A stretch of DNA of 36,706 nucleotides from an uncultured Pseudomonadota bacterium (GTDB lineage Bacteria > Desulfobacterota > Desulfobacteria > Desulfobacterales > Desulfobacteraceae), in the NCBI GenBank assembly GCA_937880875.1, contig CALGRI010000106.1:1-36706 (forward strand). Reading direction: 5' to 3'. Under the pieces are notes generated by a model that worked only from the letters and a program-made list of their open reading frames with translations, was not told the origin of the DNA and did no database searches. Position numbers and translations under genes: made by a program. Below are positions 16,401 to 24,641 of the stretch, in pieces; position 1 is the stretch's first letter, and the number at the start of each line of letters is the position of its first letter.

Positions 16401-19400
16401 TCATCAATTCCATTGGTTCAAGCTCTGACGGCAGAGGAAAAGCCATTGCTGCACCAAACCCGACGGGGCAGGTATTAAGTGTCCAGCGGTGTTTTGAAAA
16501 TATCCGGAACAGCATAAAACCTGAAGATATCGGATTTATTGAAGCCCATGGTACATCCACCACCATTGGTGATCAGGCAGAGCTTGAGACCTTGAATTCC
16601 ATCTACAAGAATGCCAGTGCCGGTATCTCTTCCATAAAATCCCAGGTCGGCCATCTTTTAGGATGTGCAGGATCAGCAGGGCTTTTAAAGGCATTATTGG
16701 CTATTAATAAAGGAAAACTTCCGCCCAATGGGCAATTTGAAGCCCTTTCAAAAAATCATGATTTAAAAGGATCTTCCCTGTTTATTATAAAAGACACACA
16801 GGAATGGAAATCTGAAAATAATACATCCAGAAAAGCCGCTGTCTCTTCTTATGGATTTGGCGGTATTAACTATCATATGGTTGTTGAGCAGATGACCCAA
16901 AACTATCAATTGATTCCACGGGATATTTTCACTGATCCAACCTATGATTTTAATGATGACCGAATCGTGGTTGCAGGTCTTGGAGTTTTTCTTCCCGGTG
17001 CAAAAAACACAGAAGAGTTCTGGGAGAAACTTGAATCAGGGGAAAAACAATTGTCCGACATCCCTATTGAACATTTTGATAATGCTGCCTATGCAAATCT
17101 TGATAAAAATTCTACTTACAGGCTTCCCAAAGTAAAGGCAGGAGTTGTCAGGGATGTAAAGTTCAACAATTTGAAATACAGAATGCCCCCCATGATGGTC
17201 AAATCCATTGAAAGAGGGCAGATCTTTGGCCTTGAAGCCGCCAGCGAGGCCCTTGAAAGTTCAGGCCTGCTGGGTCGCTTAAGCGCTGCCAACAAGGTTG
17301 GCGTTATTTTAGGCACCATTGCCGGAGAGCGTCAGAGCAAAAATATTGTCAGGGTTAGAAAACAATTTATTGGTAATATCATTAAAAATTGTCAGAATGT
17401 TGATGTTGAAAAGCGCAACAAGGTTTCAGAGGCGCTTGTGGAATCGATCCGGAATACGATTCCAGAGAATAATGAAGATACCACACCAGGGCTTTTGTCC
17501 AACATTATCTCCGGCAGGATTGCCAATTATTTTGGATTGAACGGTGCCAATTACGTGATTGACGCATCCTGTGCCTCATCCTTTATCGCCATGCGAAATG
17601 CAGCCCGGAACCTGAAACACAAAGATCTTGATTTTGTCCTGGCAGGCGGAGTTGACTGCAACCTTTATCCGGCAGTTCTCATGGCCTTTAAACGCCTGGG
17701 ACTTTTGTCAGAGGGGGACTGCAACTTTTACGATTCAAGGGCTGACGGCTATGTCATGGGAGAAGGCGCAGCCATCCATATTATGACCACCTATAAAAAA
17801 GCCCGTGAGTATAATATGGAGATTTTAGGAGAGATCAATGATTGTGCTGTGCGCTCAAGCGTGCCAGATCATCTTCTTGCCCCTTCGGAACAAACCTTTG
17901 TATCCACCATAAACGAAACATATTATAAATCCGGAATCAGAAAGCAGGATATCAACCATATTGACGTGTTTGCATTTTCCAATATTTTTGGTGATATCGT
18001 GGAAAAGCAGGTGATTGAAAATTGTTTTGACCATGAAATGCATTGCGGAAACATAAAATCTCAGTTCGGGTATTTCAAAGCTGCCAACCCGGCTGTAGCC
18101 ATGGCAAAGCTTATGCTCATGAACAGCAAAGGAAAAATTCTGCCGGATTTTAATTATAATTCTGAACATTCTATTTTAAATGATGGTAAAATTTTAAAAC
18201 CTGCTAGCTTGATGCAGGTAAAGCCCAAAGGCCAGCCCTTTAGATTTGCAGCCAATGTCAATGGCATTGGCGGTAATCATTGCCATATGATCATGAGTAC
18301 AATACCTGCGAGGCTTGAAAGAAAAGATAAAATTGTACACCTAGAATTTAAGGCAGCAGCAGAAGATGATATCGTATTAATAGATCACGCGTACTCTGCT
18401 GATGACATGGGTAAAAAATTGAGAATGGTTGCGCTTCTTTCCGGCCAGGGTGCTCAGAGAAGCCGCATGATGAAGGAGCTTTTTGAAAAAGATGCCCACA
18501 TCAGAAAAGTGATGGAAAAAGGCGAACAGATTTTTGTTGAACAAAGGGGGTATTCCCTTTTAGATATGATGTTTGGTACGGATGATGCCATTAACTCAAC
18601 ACAGAATACCCAACCGGCTGTCTTTCTTTCTTCTGCTGCCATTTACAGTCGATTGTCTCAGGAAGGATTTTCTCCGGATTATTTTATCGGCCACAGTGTG
18701 GGTGAATACACAGCCCTTTTTTGCAGCAAAATGCTTTCCTTTGCCGATACCATGCGTCTGGTCATTAAACGTTCAGACCTTATGTATGAAGCCACATTAA
18801 AGGTTCCGGGCAAAATCATGGTGGTATTTAAAAATGAAAAAGAGACAGAGCATCTCATAAGAAAATCTTTTATTGCTAACATTTATATTACCAATAAAAA
18901 CAGTGAAAAACAGACGGCGGTTTCCGGTCAGGCTGAGGATATTGAAAAATTCTGCATCTTTTTGACCCAGCAGGAGATTTTTTATAAAAAACTGAATCTT
19001 ACCGGGGCCTTTCATACACCTTTTCTCAAAGAAGCTTCAGTTGATTTAAGAGCATATCTGGACACCCTTACCTTTAATGACACCCGGTTTGGAAGAATTA
19101 TTTCCAATACCCTTGCAAAACCCTACCCTGAAATACGACAAGATGTCAAAGATCTTCTGGCAAGGCAGATTATTTCTCCGGTTGAATTTATAAAATCCAT
19201 TGAAAATGTATATAAATCCGGCCGTACCCATTTTATTGAAATCGGTCCGTCAAGGCTGCTGGTGAATCTCTTGAAAAACATCAATATCGGAGAATATGGC
19301 ACAGCCGTATCCGTGGATGCAAAGGAAGGAGAGGTGAAATCCTTTGAAGCCTGCAGAAAATACCTTCAGGATTGCAACAGCATTTTTGAGACAAAACCTC

Positions 19401-22400
19401 TCGCCCCAATTGCAAGAAAATTTATTCCCAAACCTGAAGAGGAGTTACCAAAAATTAATATGTCTGAAAATTTTGAATCCTTTAAGCAAAATAACCAGAA
19501 GCTGGTTGATCAAATCCTTTACAAGGAATATCAGCACCAGAAACGTCAATCAGCCATTGATGCCATTGAAAGGTATGATTTTAATACCCAGAGAATAGTG
19601 ATCTCAGGTGTTTCTGTAGGGCTTCCGGGCAAAGACAGACGTGTCTTTGCAGCAGATAATTTTGATGCGATTTTAAATGGTGAAAACTTTATCGAATCCC
19701 TTACGCCTGAAGACCAGGATAAAATAATAGATAAAAATATTACCAAGTTGTTCAAACAGCCCGATGGAAACGCCAGGTTTGTACAGATCACCAAAGCAGA
19801 AGACGTTATCCATCTGGCAGGACAGCTCGGTTATTTTGATCTCATGGATGAATACGGGATTAAAGAACAATACGATATTACCATGGCCATCAGTATTGCC
19901 GCCGGTATTGAAGCGTTAAAGGATGCGAATATCCCCCTTGTCATGCAGTATAAAAAGATGAAGGGCGGTAAAATCAAGGTTCCCGACGGGTTTGCCCTTC
20001 CTGAAGAGATGCAGGAGGATACGGGAGTGATTATTTCATGTTTATGGCCAAGCCAGGAGACCCTGATTGAGGAACTTGAAAAATATTATTATGAAAAGTT
20101 TTTTCTCAAACCCTATGAAGCCTTTGAAAATATCTACTACTATCTCATGGAAAAAGTCACAGACATTGAGATAAAAGAACAGATCACTGAATGGTTTTTC
20201 AAGGCCAAGTCAGGAAAGAAAAAAGAGTTTAAAGAGTTTAAGTTTGACCGGTATTTTGCAGGTAAAATCACACCTTTAGGGTCTGCCTATCTTGCCCAGA
20301 TTATTAAAGCAAAAGGACCCAACACCCTTGTCAGTGCAGCCTGTGCATCAACAGCCCTTGCCATTGGTATTGCCGAAGACTGGATCAGGGTCGGAAGATG
20401 CAAAAGAGTTATTGTCATCGGCGGTGAAAATGCCACATCTCAAAATCAGAACCAGTGGATCGGGTCAGGTTTTCTTTCCCTGGGTGCGGCAACCATTAAA
20501 AAAAGAGTTTCAGAAGGTGCAAAACCCTTTGACGAAGATCGAAACGGCACCATCCTGGGGGCTGGAGCCGTGGGGCTTGTTGTTGAGGCTGAATCCTGTG
20601 TCAGGGAAAGGGGAATGGAAGGACAATGTGAAATCCTTGGAACACACATGGCCAACTCTGCGTTTCATACGTTCAGCATCGATGTGAAACATCTGGCAAA
20701 GGAAATGAATAAATTCATCAATAAAGTTGAAGCACGAACAGGTCTTAAGAAAGAAGACTATGCTGACAAACTTTTGTTTATGTCCCACGAGACCTATACC
20801 CCTGCAAGGGGAGGAAGTGCCGATGCGGAAGTGACAGCGCTTCAAACGGCATTTGCCGATCACCTGGATTCCATATGTATTTCAAATACAAAGGGATTTA
20901 CCGGCCATACATTAGGGGCTGCCATAGAAGATGTGGTCATGGTGAAAGCGCTCCAGAAAAGAAAAGCCCCTCCCATTGCAAATCTTAAAAAAATACCCGA
21001 GCATTTTAAGAATCTCAATTTTTCCGGTCAGGAGAAAATTAATTCTGAGTATGGACTCCACCTGGCTGCAGGGTTCGGCTCTCATCTGGCTTTTCTATTT
21101 GTCAAACGAATCGAGGAAAACCTGGTTGAAGGCAATGTGCGATACCAGAACTGGATAAAGAAAATTACGGGTTCCCAAAATCCTGAACTTAAGATTATTG
21201 ATAATACCCTTTGTGCCATGGCCGGCGGGGAAGCCTTGCAACAGGCTATAAAAGAAACAGGGAAAAGTGCTGACCCTGTAACGATAGCCATGGCTTTAAA
21301 AGCATCTATGCAGGCCCTCCCGGCAGCCCCTGCACCTGTTGAAACTATGAAGGAAATGGCTGGTGCGAATGACGACAAAGCGGTTAAACAGAAAGCCGGG
21401 GAAGCCTCTGCAAAAGTTTCTGCGGTGTCCGTTGCGCCAGGGCAGGGTGAGGATGTGTCAGCCATGGTTAAAGAGGTGATTGCTGCCCAGACCGGATACA
21501 CGGCTGACATGCTGGAACCTGACCTGGATTTAGAAGCAGATCTTGGAGTGGATACAGTAAAACAGGTTGAGATTTTTGCCAAATTAGCCTCCCATTTTGG
21601 CTTTTCAGTGCCAGACGATCTGAAACTTCGGGATCTGAACACCATTGCCAAACTTGGGGAGTATATTCAATCCCGGGCAGACAGGCCTGTTGAGACAGCA
21701 AACCAGGCAGAGACACAAGAATCAGCACCTGGGGCCCTGGTTGTACCAGCCCAGGGTGAGGATGTGGCAGCCATGGTTAAAGAGGTGATTGCCGTCCAGA
21801 CGGGATACACGGCTGACATGCTGGAAGATGACCTGGATTTAGAAGCAGATCTTGGAGTGGATACAGTAAAACAGGTTGAGATTTTTGCCAAATTAGCCTC
21901 TCATTTTGGCTTTTCAGTGCCAGACGATCTGAAACTTCGGGATCTGAATACCATTGCCAGATTGTCCGACTATATTACTATCCAGGCAAAAGCTGTGCAA
22001 ACGCTTCAAACAGAATCAACCACTCCCGTGGAAAGCGATGAAAAAAATCAGACAACTATAGTCATACCTTCAAATGAAGATGATGAATTTCCTGATCCTG
22101 CATCGCCCATCAAGCGGTTGATTGTCAGAGCGGTGGAATCTAAGCTCCCTGAGCTTTCCAAAAAGGATTTCACCCGTGACCTTAAGGTTAAAGGCAAAAA
22201 AATCATCATCTCCCTTGACAATCATGGGTTTGCCAAAGAGGTTATTAAAAAAATAAAGCAGAAAAAGGGGGAAGTCATTACCATTGGCAGCAAAGGAGCT
22301 GATTTCAAGTTTGACTTAACCGATGTCAAAGCCACGGAAAAAAGGTTGGAGGAATTTAAAAAAGTCTATCCCGAGGTAAATGGATTTATCCATCTGGCAC

Positions 22401-24604
22401 CCCTTGATTTCTATTTTGATAAGAAAAACCAGAAAGCGGATTCAGACGATGCCCTTAACACGACGATCAAATCTTTTTTTGTCATGATCAAATCTCTTTT
22501 TGAAAACCTTGATCAAAAGGAAACTCTTATTGGAACCCTTACATTTGATTCTGTTGTATTCCCTTATATGGAAAACTGCGGTGATATCCATCCCATGTTT
22601 GCAGGACTTGCAGGGCTTATGAAAACTATGAACAAAGAGCTGCCAGATACCCAGGTCAAGGTGGTGGACTTTTCATATAAACAACCCAAAAAAAATATCG
22701 ATCAGATTACAGACCTTTTCTTAAATGAGCTGTTGTCTGATGATACAAGGGTAGAGGTGGGATACAAGGATAAAAAGCGGTATGTCCTTTCAATGAAACC
22801 CTCCATTGCAGACAAAACACAAAAGGTCATATCAGACAATGATACCTTGCTTGTGACAGGGGGGGCTGGCGGTATTACCTATGAAATCATTAAAAAAGTG
22901 GTTGAAAAGTATAAGACCAACCTGATTATCCTTGATATCAATGATATTTACAGCACTGATCCAAAATATCTGGATAAAAAATCCACTGACCCAGAGCTCA
23001 TGGAAATGCTTAAAGAGGATATGCCAGGAGTAAAACCTATTGAAATCAAACGGGCTCTTGATCGCCTGACGAGGGTCAGGCAGGCGCTTGAAAATATTGA
23101 GTACCTGAAATCTCTGGGTGCCAGTGTTGAATACAATTGTGTGGATGTAACTAATGCAAAAGCCGTAAAGGCGGCTTGCGATAAGTATGACAGGATTGAT
23201 GGAATTTTCCATGCAGCAGGCGTGGAAATGAGCCAGTTTATCCCCAAAAAGGAACTCTGGTCTTTTGAACTGGTGGTGGATGTCAAAGTCAAAGGTATGC
23301 AAAATCTATTACAGGCCTTTAAGGACAGGGAGTATAAATACTTTTTCACTTTTTCCTCGGTTACGGCTCGTTTTGGAAACCAAGGCCAGGTGGATTATAC
23401 TGCAGCCAATGATTTCCTCGGGAAAATGCTATTCAGACAGAAACAGATTCATCCTGAAAGAACCTATAAAGTCTATGCATGGACAGCATGGGGCGGTGTT
23501 GGCATGGCCACCCATCCAACAGTGAAGGCAGTGCTTGAACAAAGAGGCATACAATTCCTTCCAATGGAACAGGGGGTCAAGTTCTTTATGGCAGATCTCC
23601 TGGATAAGACTGAATCTGAAATGGTATTTTCCGGCCTTGATTATTCCTTTGACAAGGACGGCCTTCTGGGAGACCCTGGGGATGCACAGTTTCCTTTTCT
23701 GGATATCCCCGTGGAGAAAACCCCAACAGGGATAACCTATTCAAGAGTGCTGGATGTTGAAAGGGATGTCTTCCTCCATGATCATACCATGGAAGATGTA
23801 CCGCTTTTCCTTGGTGCCACAGGCATTGAAACCATGGCTGAGGTCGCCAGATCCCTGTCTAAAGATAAAGAGCATTTTGTTGAATTGACGGATTTTCAGA
23901 TTCCCTACGGGATCAAACTGTTAAAGAAACGGCCCAAGGAGCTTCTGATTTCAGGAAATTATGAAGGAGAAGATCTATTTGACTGCAGGATAACTTCTGT
24001 GTTTAAAAATCCCAAAGGCCTTGTCATGGGTGATCCAAAGCTTCACTATGAAGGAAAATACAGGTTTGCTCAAAAGCCATTAAAAGCGAAAAAAATTAAA
24101 CTTCCGGCATTTAATCCCGTATCCTGGGAAGGTGATCTTGAACCCTTGGTTTATAACCCCAAACGATTGTTCATGTTTGGCCTTTTTGGCACCATCACGG
24201 ATATTAACTCCTTTGATGGTAAAACATTGGTCACAACTATGGAAGATAAAAGTACAAAAGAGTTTTTCAAAGGGGTGAAAGATCCCAACTTTGTGGCAGC
24301 CCCCATCCTGGTTGATGCCATGTTCCAAACGGGTGGGCTTCTTGAGTTTTTTACCACCTCAAGGACAGTCCTGCCTTATAAAATAAAGTCATTGAAATTT
24401 TACAGGGATGTTGAAAAAAACAGGGAATATTTTTGTATCACCCAGAAGATGGCCTCAGGCGAGGAAACCAATACCTATGACCTGAAACTGGTTGATAAAC
24501 AAGGAAATGTCTTTATTGAGGTGGATAATTTTGAAATGGTAAAGCTCAATCAGCTTGACCCTGAAGACAGGATAATTGACCGGGTTGAGTTTAGTTTTTC
24601 ATGA
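13433..24604 (+). CDS. PUFA-synthase-like iterative megasynthase: (ER-like)-ER-KS-KS*-AT-KS-ACP-ACP-KR-DH
   Basis: A single 3723-residue protein, with GGAG about eight bases before its ATG. Domains: degenerate NMO/FabK-like half (about 8-215, GNEAGGK at 134-140, no His); complete FabK/PfaD-like flavin enoyl reductase (about 320-690, QGPM 339-342, GGEAGGH 462-468); KS1 (694-1160) with C903, H1039, H1074; KS2 (1176-1620) with C1380 but F1513 and Y1547 in place of both catalytic His; AT (1660-1965) with S1755 in GHSVGEY and H1861; a divergent KS3 (2050-2560) with C2304, H2452, H2492; two ACPs with Thr2708 and Thr2811 at the usual phosphopantetheine Ser; KR (TGGAGG 3142-3147, S3309, Y3322, N3326) with a PfaA-type insertion; double-hotdog DH (H3451, D3628). 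The set allows full reduction cycles, so a long-chain, possibly unsaturated or hydroxylated lipid is likely. No thioesterase, FabA-type tandem DH or phosphopantetheinyl transferase is nearby. The product is unknown. Confidence 0.93.
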   Translation: MIRRILNSRLPLMVYNPVKVFDVKYFKEIFNAGALPVFDTEFLTHDDILQNAFLLSKEKFSFGIRLSTHDNELIQKIKHQQMINLDLLIFPFGKDDTPADFTNIAETKIVLEIKDININDKIKAVSPHALILKGNEAGGKVSRYSSFVLMQWYLKNSQLPIFIHGGVGKYTAAGMFAAGVSGLVMDSQLLMTDEAPVSDNFKKLLAMVDESDSTEITYNGSDIYRVFAKLGTKIVKELKLAAVESGDDLQGQQKVYESITTHMTSFDKEDVQFIQSLFYLGQDGVFAKDFVKDSTSLKEIISGFFKIIGENLNFIDAFDPIKPGSPFAKDQGTKFPLIQGPMANISDNADFANKVLEQGALPFFAVGSLPEQLADNMLKDGAKKVNVFGAGLVGIEAFNPIVKKHLDMVKKYKVPYALFAGGNPSQAAELEKAGTKTYLHTPSVSMMENALKSGCKRFIFEGGEAGGHVGTLSSMVLWEDAIATLINKNYDLSDVYLVFAGGISTCFASFFISGLTSFLAAKGAKIGIQVGTAYLFTDEIVETKCIKSQYRDIIIQENETMVIGKSLGLASRTAPTRFARIMLEAEAEMIKNKDSLEKRKRVFEKKNIGSLLIGAKGFLPDFKNPGPENYTWFEDEEHKEKGNFLVGDSLAFFNGSVTIKEIHNKYFEAKSTLFKNINFLEIFSSPKNKINDEIAVVGVGCTLPDADDPDSLWENILNKKYSISQMPESRFDRDLYYDPDKSAEDKTYTILAGHVDHFEFDKERFGYADGKEKRLSRSQKMVLQTAYKAVENAGLMGDDNRLICEDPARTAVIIATCLSNELGNDVQLKYWYPQIVSMMEKTDEYQSLSDDEKETVKQVLMEGMEGENKGYDPVHGILLNIEASRIARHLGVRGTNYVVDAACASSVTALDAAAGELLSGDYDQVIVGGVNTHLAPESFIGFAKMGTLSQKGSYPFDQRADGFILGEGSVIFVLKRMKDAIRDKNNILGVINSIGSSSDGRGKAIAAPNPTGQVLSVQRCFENIRNSIKPEDIGFIEAHGTSTTIGDQAELETLNSIYKNASAGISSIKSQVGHLLGCAGSAGLLKALLAINKGKLPPNGQFEALSKNHDLKGSSLFIIKDTQEWKSENNTSRKAAVSSYGFGGINYHMVVEQMTQNYQLIPRDIFTDPTYDFNDDRIVVAGLGVFLPGAKNTEEFWEKLESGEKQLSDIPIEHFDNAAYANLDKNSTYRLPKVKAGVVRDVKFNNLKYRMPPMMVKSIERGQIFGLEAASEALESSGLLGRLSAANKVGVILGTIAGERQSKNIVRVRKQFIGNIIKNCQNVDVEKRNKVSEALVESIRNTIPENNEDTTPGLLSNIISGRIANYFGLNGANYVIDASCASSFIAMRNAARNLKHKDLDFVLAGGVDCNLYPAVLMAFKRLGLLSEGDCNFYDSRADGYVMGEGAAIHIMTTYKKAREYNMEILGEINDCAVRSSVPDHLLAPSEQTFVSTINETYYKSGIRKQDINHIDVFAFSNIFGDIVEKQVIENCFDHEMHCGNIKSQFGYFKAANPAVAMAKLMLMNSKGKILPDFNYNSEHSILNDGKILKPASLMQVKPKGQPFRFAANVNGIGGNHCHMIMSTIPARLERKDKIVHLEFKAAAEDDIVLIDHAYSADDMGKKLRMVALLSGQGAQRSRMMKELFEKDAHIRKVMEKGEQIFVEQRGYSLLDMMFGTDDAINSTQNTQPAVFLSSAAIYSRLSQEGFSPDYFIGHSVGEYTALFCSKMLSFADTMRLVIKRSDLMYEATLKVPGKIMVVFKNEKETEHLIRKSFIANIYITNKNSEKQTAVSGQAEDIEKFCIFLTQQEIFYKKLNLTGAFHTPFLKEASVDLRAYLDTLTFNDTRFGRIISNTLAKPYPEIRQDVKDLLARQIISPVEFIKSIENVYKSGRTHFIEIGPSRLLVNLLKNINIGEYGTAVSVDAKEGEVKSFEACRKYLQDCNSIFETKPLAPIARKFIPKPEEELPKINMSENFESFKQNNQKLVDQILYKEYQHQKRQSAIDAIERYDFNTQRIVISGVSVGLPGKDRRVFAADNFDAILNGENFIESLTPEDQDKIIDKNITKLFKQPDGNARFVQITKAEDVIHLAGQLGYFDLMDEYGIKEQYDITMAISIAAGIEALKDANIPLVMQYKKMKGGKIKVPDGFALPEEMQEDTGVIISCLWPSQETLIEELEKYYYEKFFLKPYEAFENIYYYLMEKVTDIEIKEQITEWFFKAKSGKKKEFKEFKFDRYFAGKITPLGSAYLAQIIKAKGPNTLVSAACASTALAIGIAEDWIRVGRCKRVIVIGGENATSQNQNQWIGSGFLSLGAATIKKRVSEGAKPFDEDRNGTILGAGAVGLVVEAESCVRERGMEGQCEILGTHMANSAFHTFSIDVKHLAKEMNKFINKVEARTGLKKEDYADKLLFMSHETYTPARGGSADAEVTALQTAFADHLDSICISNTKGFTGHTLGAAIEDVVMVKALQKRKAPPIANLKKIPEHFKNLNFSGQEKINSEYGLHLAAGFGSHLAFLFVKRIEENLVEGNVRYQNWIKKITGSQNPELKIIDNTLCAMAGGEALQQAIKETGKSADPVTIAMALKASMQALPAAPAPVETMKEMAGANDDKAVKQKAGEASAKVSAVSVAPGQGEDVSAMVKEVIAAQTGYTADMLEPDLDLEADLGVDTVKQVEIFAKLASHFGFSVPDDLKLRDLNTIAKLGEYIQSRADRPVETANQAETQESAPGALVVPAQGEDVAAMVKEVIAVQTGYTADMLEDDLDLEADLGVDTVKQVEIFAKLASHFGFSVPDDLKLRDLNTIARLSDYITIQAKAVQTLQTESTTPVESDEKNQTTIVIPSNEDDEFPDPASPIKRLIVRAVESKLPELSKKDFTRDLKVKGKKIIISLDNHGFAKEVIKKIKQKKGEVITIGSKGADFKFDLTDVKATEKRLEEFKKVYPEVNGFIHLAPLDFYFDKKNQKADSDDALNTTIKSFFVMIKSLFENLDQKETLIGTLTFDSVVFPYMENCGDIHPMFAGLAGLMKTMNKELPDTQVKVVDFSYKQPKKNIDQITDLFLNELLSDDTRVEVGYKDKKRYVLSMKPSIADKTQKVISDNDTLLVTGGAGGITYEIIKKVVEKYKTNLIILDINDIYSTDPKYLDKKSTDPELMEMLKEDMPGVKPIEIKRALDRLTRVRQALENIEYLKSLGASVEYNCVDVTNAKAVKAACDKYDRIDGIFHAAGVEMSQFIPKKELWSFELVVDVKVKGMQNLLQAFKDREYKYFFTFSSVTARFGNQGQVDYTAANDFLGKMLFRQKQIHPERTYKVYAWTAWGGVGMATHPTVKAVLEQRGIQFLPMEQGVKFFMADLLDKTESEMVFSGLDYSFDKDGLLGDPGDAQFPFLDIPVEKTPTGITYSRVLDVERDVFLHDHTMEDVPLFLGATGIETMAEVARSLSKDKEHFVELTDFQIPYGIKLLKKRPKELLISGNYEGEDLFDCRITSVFKNPKGLVMGDPKLHYEGKYRFAQKPLKAKKIKLPAFNPVSWEGDLEPLVYNPKRLFMFGLFGTITDINSFDGKTLVTTMEDKSTKEFFKGVKDPNFVAAPILVDAMFQTGGLLEFFTTSRTVLPYKIKSLKFYRDVEKNREYFCITQKMASGEETNTYDLKLVDKQGNVFIEVDNFEMVKLNQLDPEDRIIDRVEFSFS
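21443..21959 (+). repeat. tandem ACP-coding repeats, near-identical 208-bp copies 309 bp apart
   Basis: Bases 21443-21650 recur at 21752-21959 with about eight mismatches counted by eye. One continuous block of about 70 bases around the carrier-site codon is identical, as is a following block of about 47 bases. The copies are joined by an Ala/Glu/Gln-rich linker that is not conserved in the same way. The 309-bp offset equals 103 codons, so gain or loss of copies would stay in frame. Confidence 0.93.
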
Positions 24605-24641
24605 TGCACGGACAATTCCTTGGATATCAAGTCATCTCAAA

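Noticed and set aside
21082-21651. 189-residue minus-strand ORF, and a similar 74-residue one at 21667-21891
   Set aside because: Antisense shadows of the two near-identical ACP repeats; their mutual similarity only reflects the DNA repeat.
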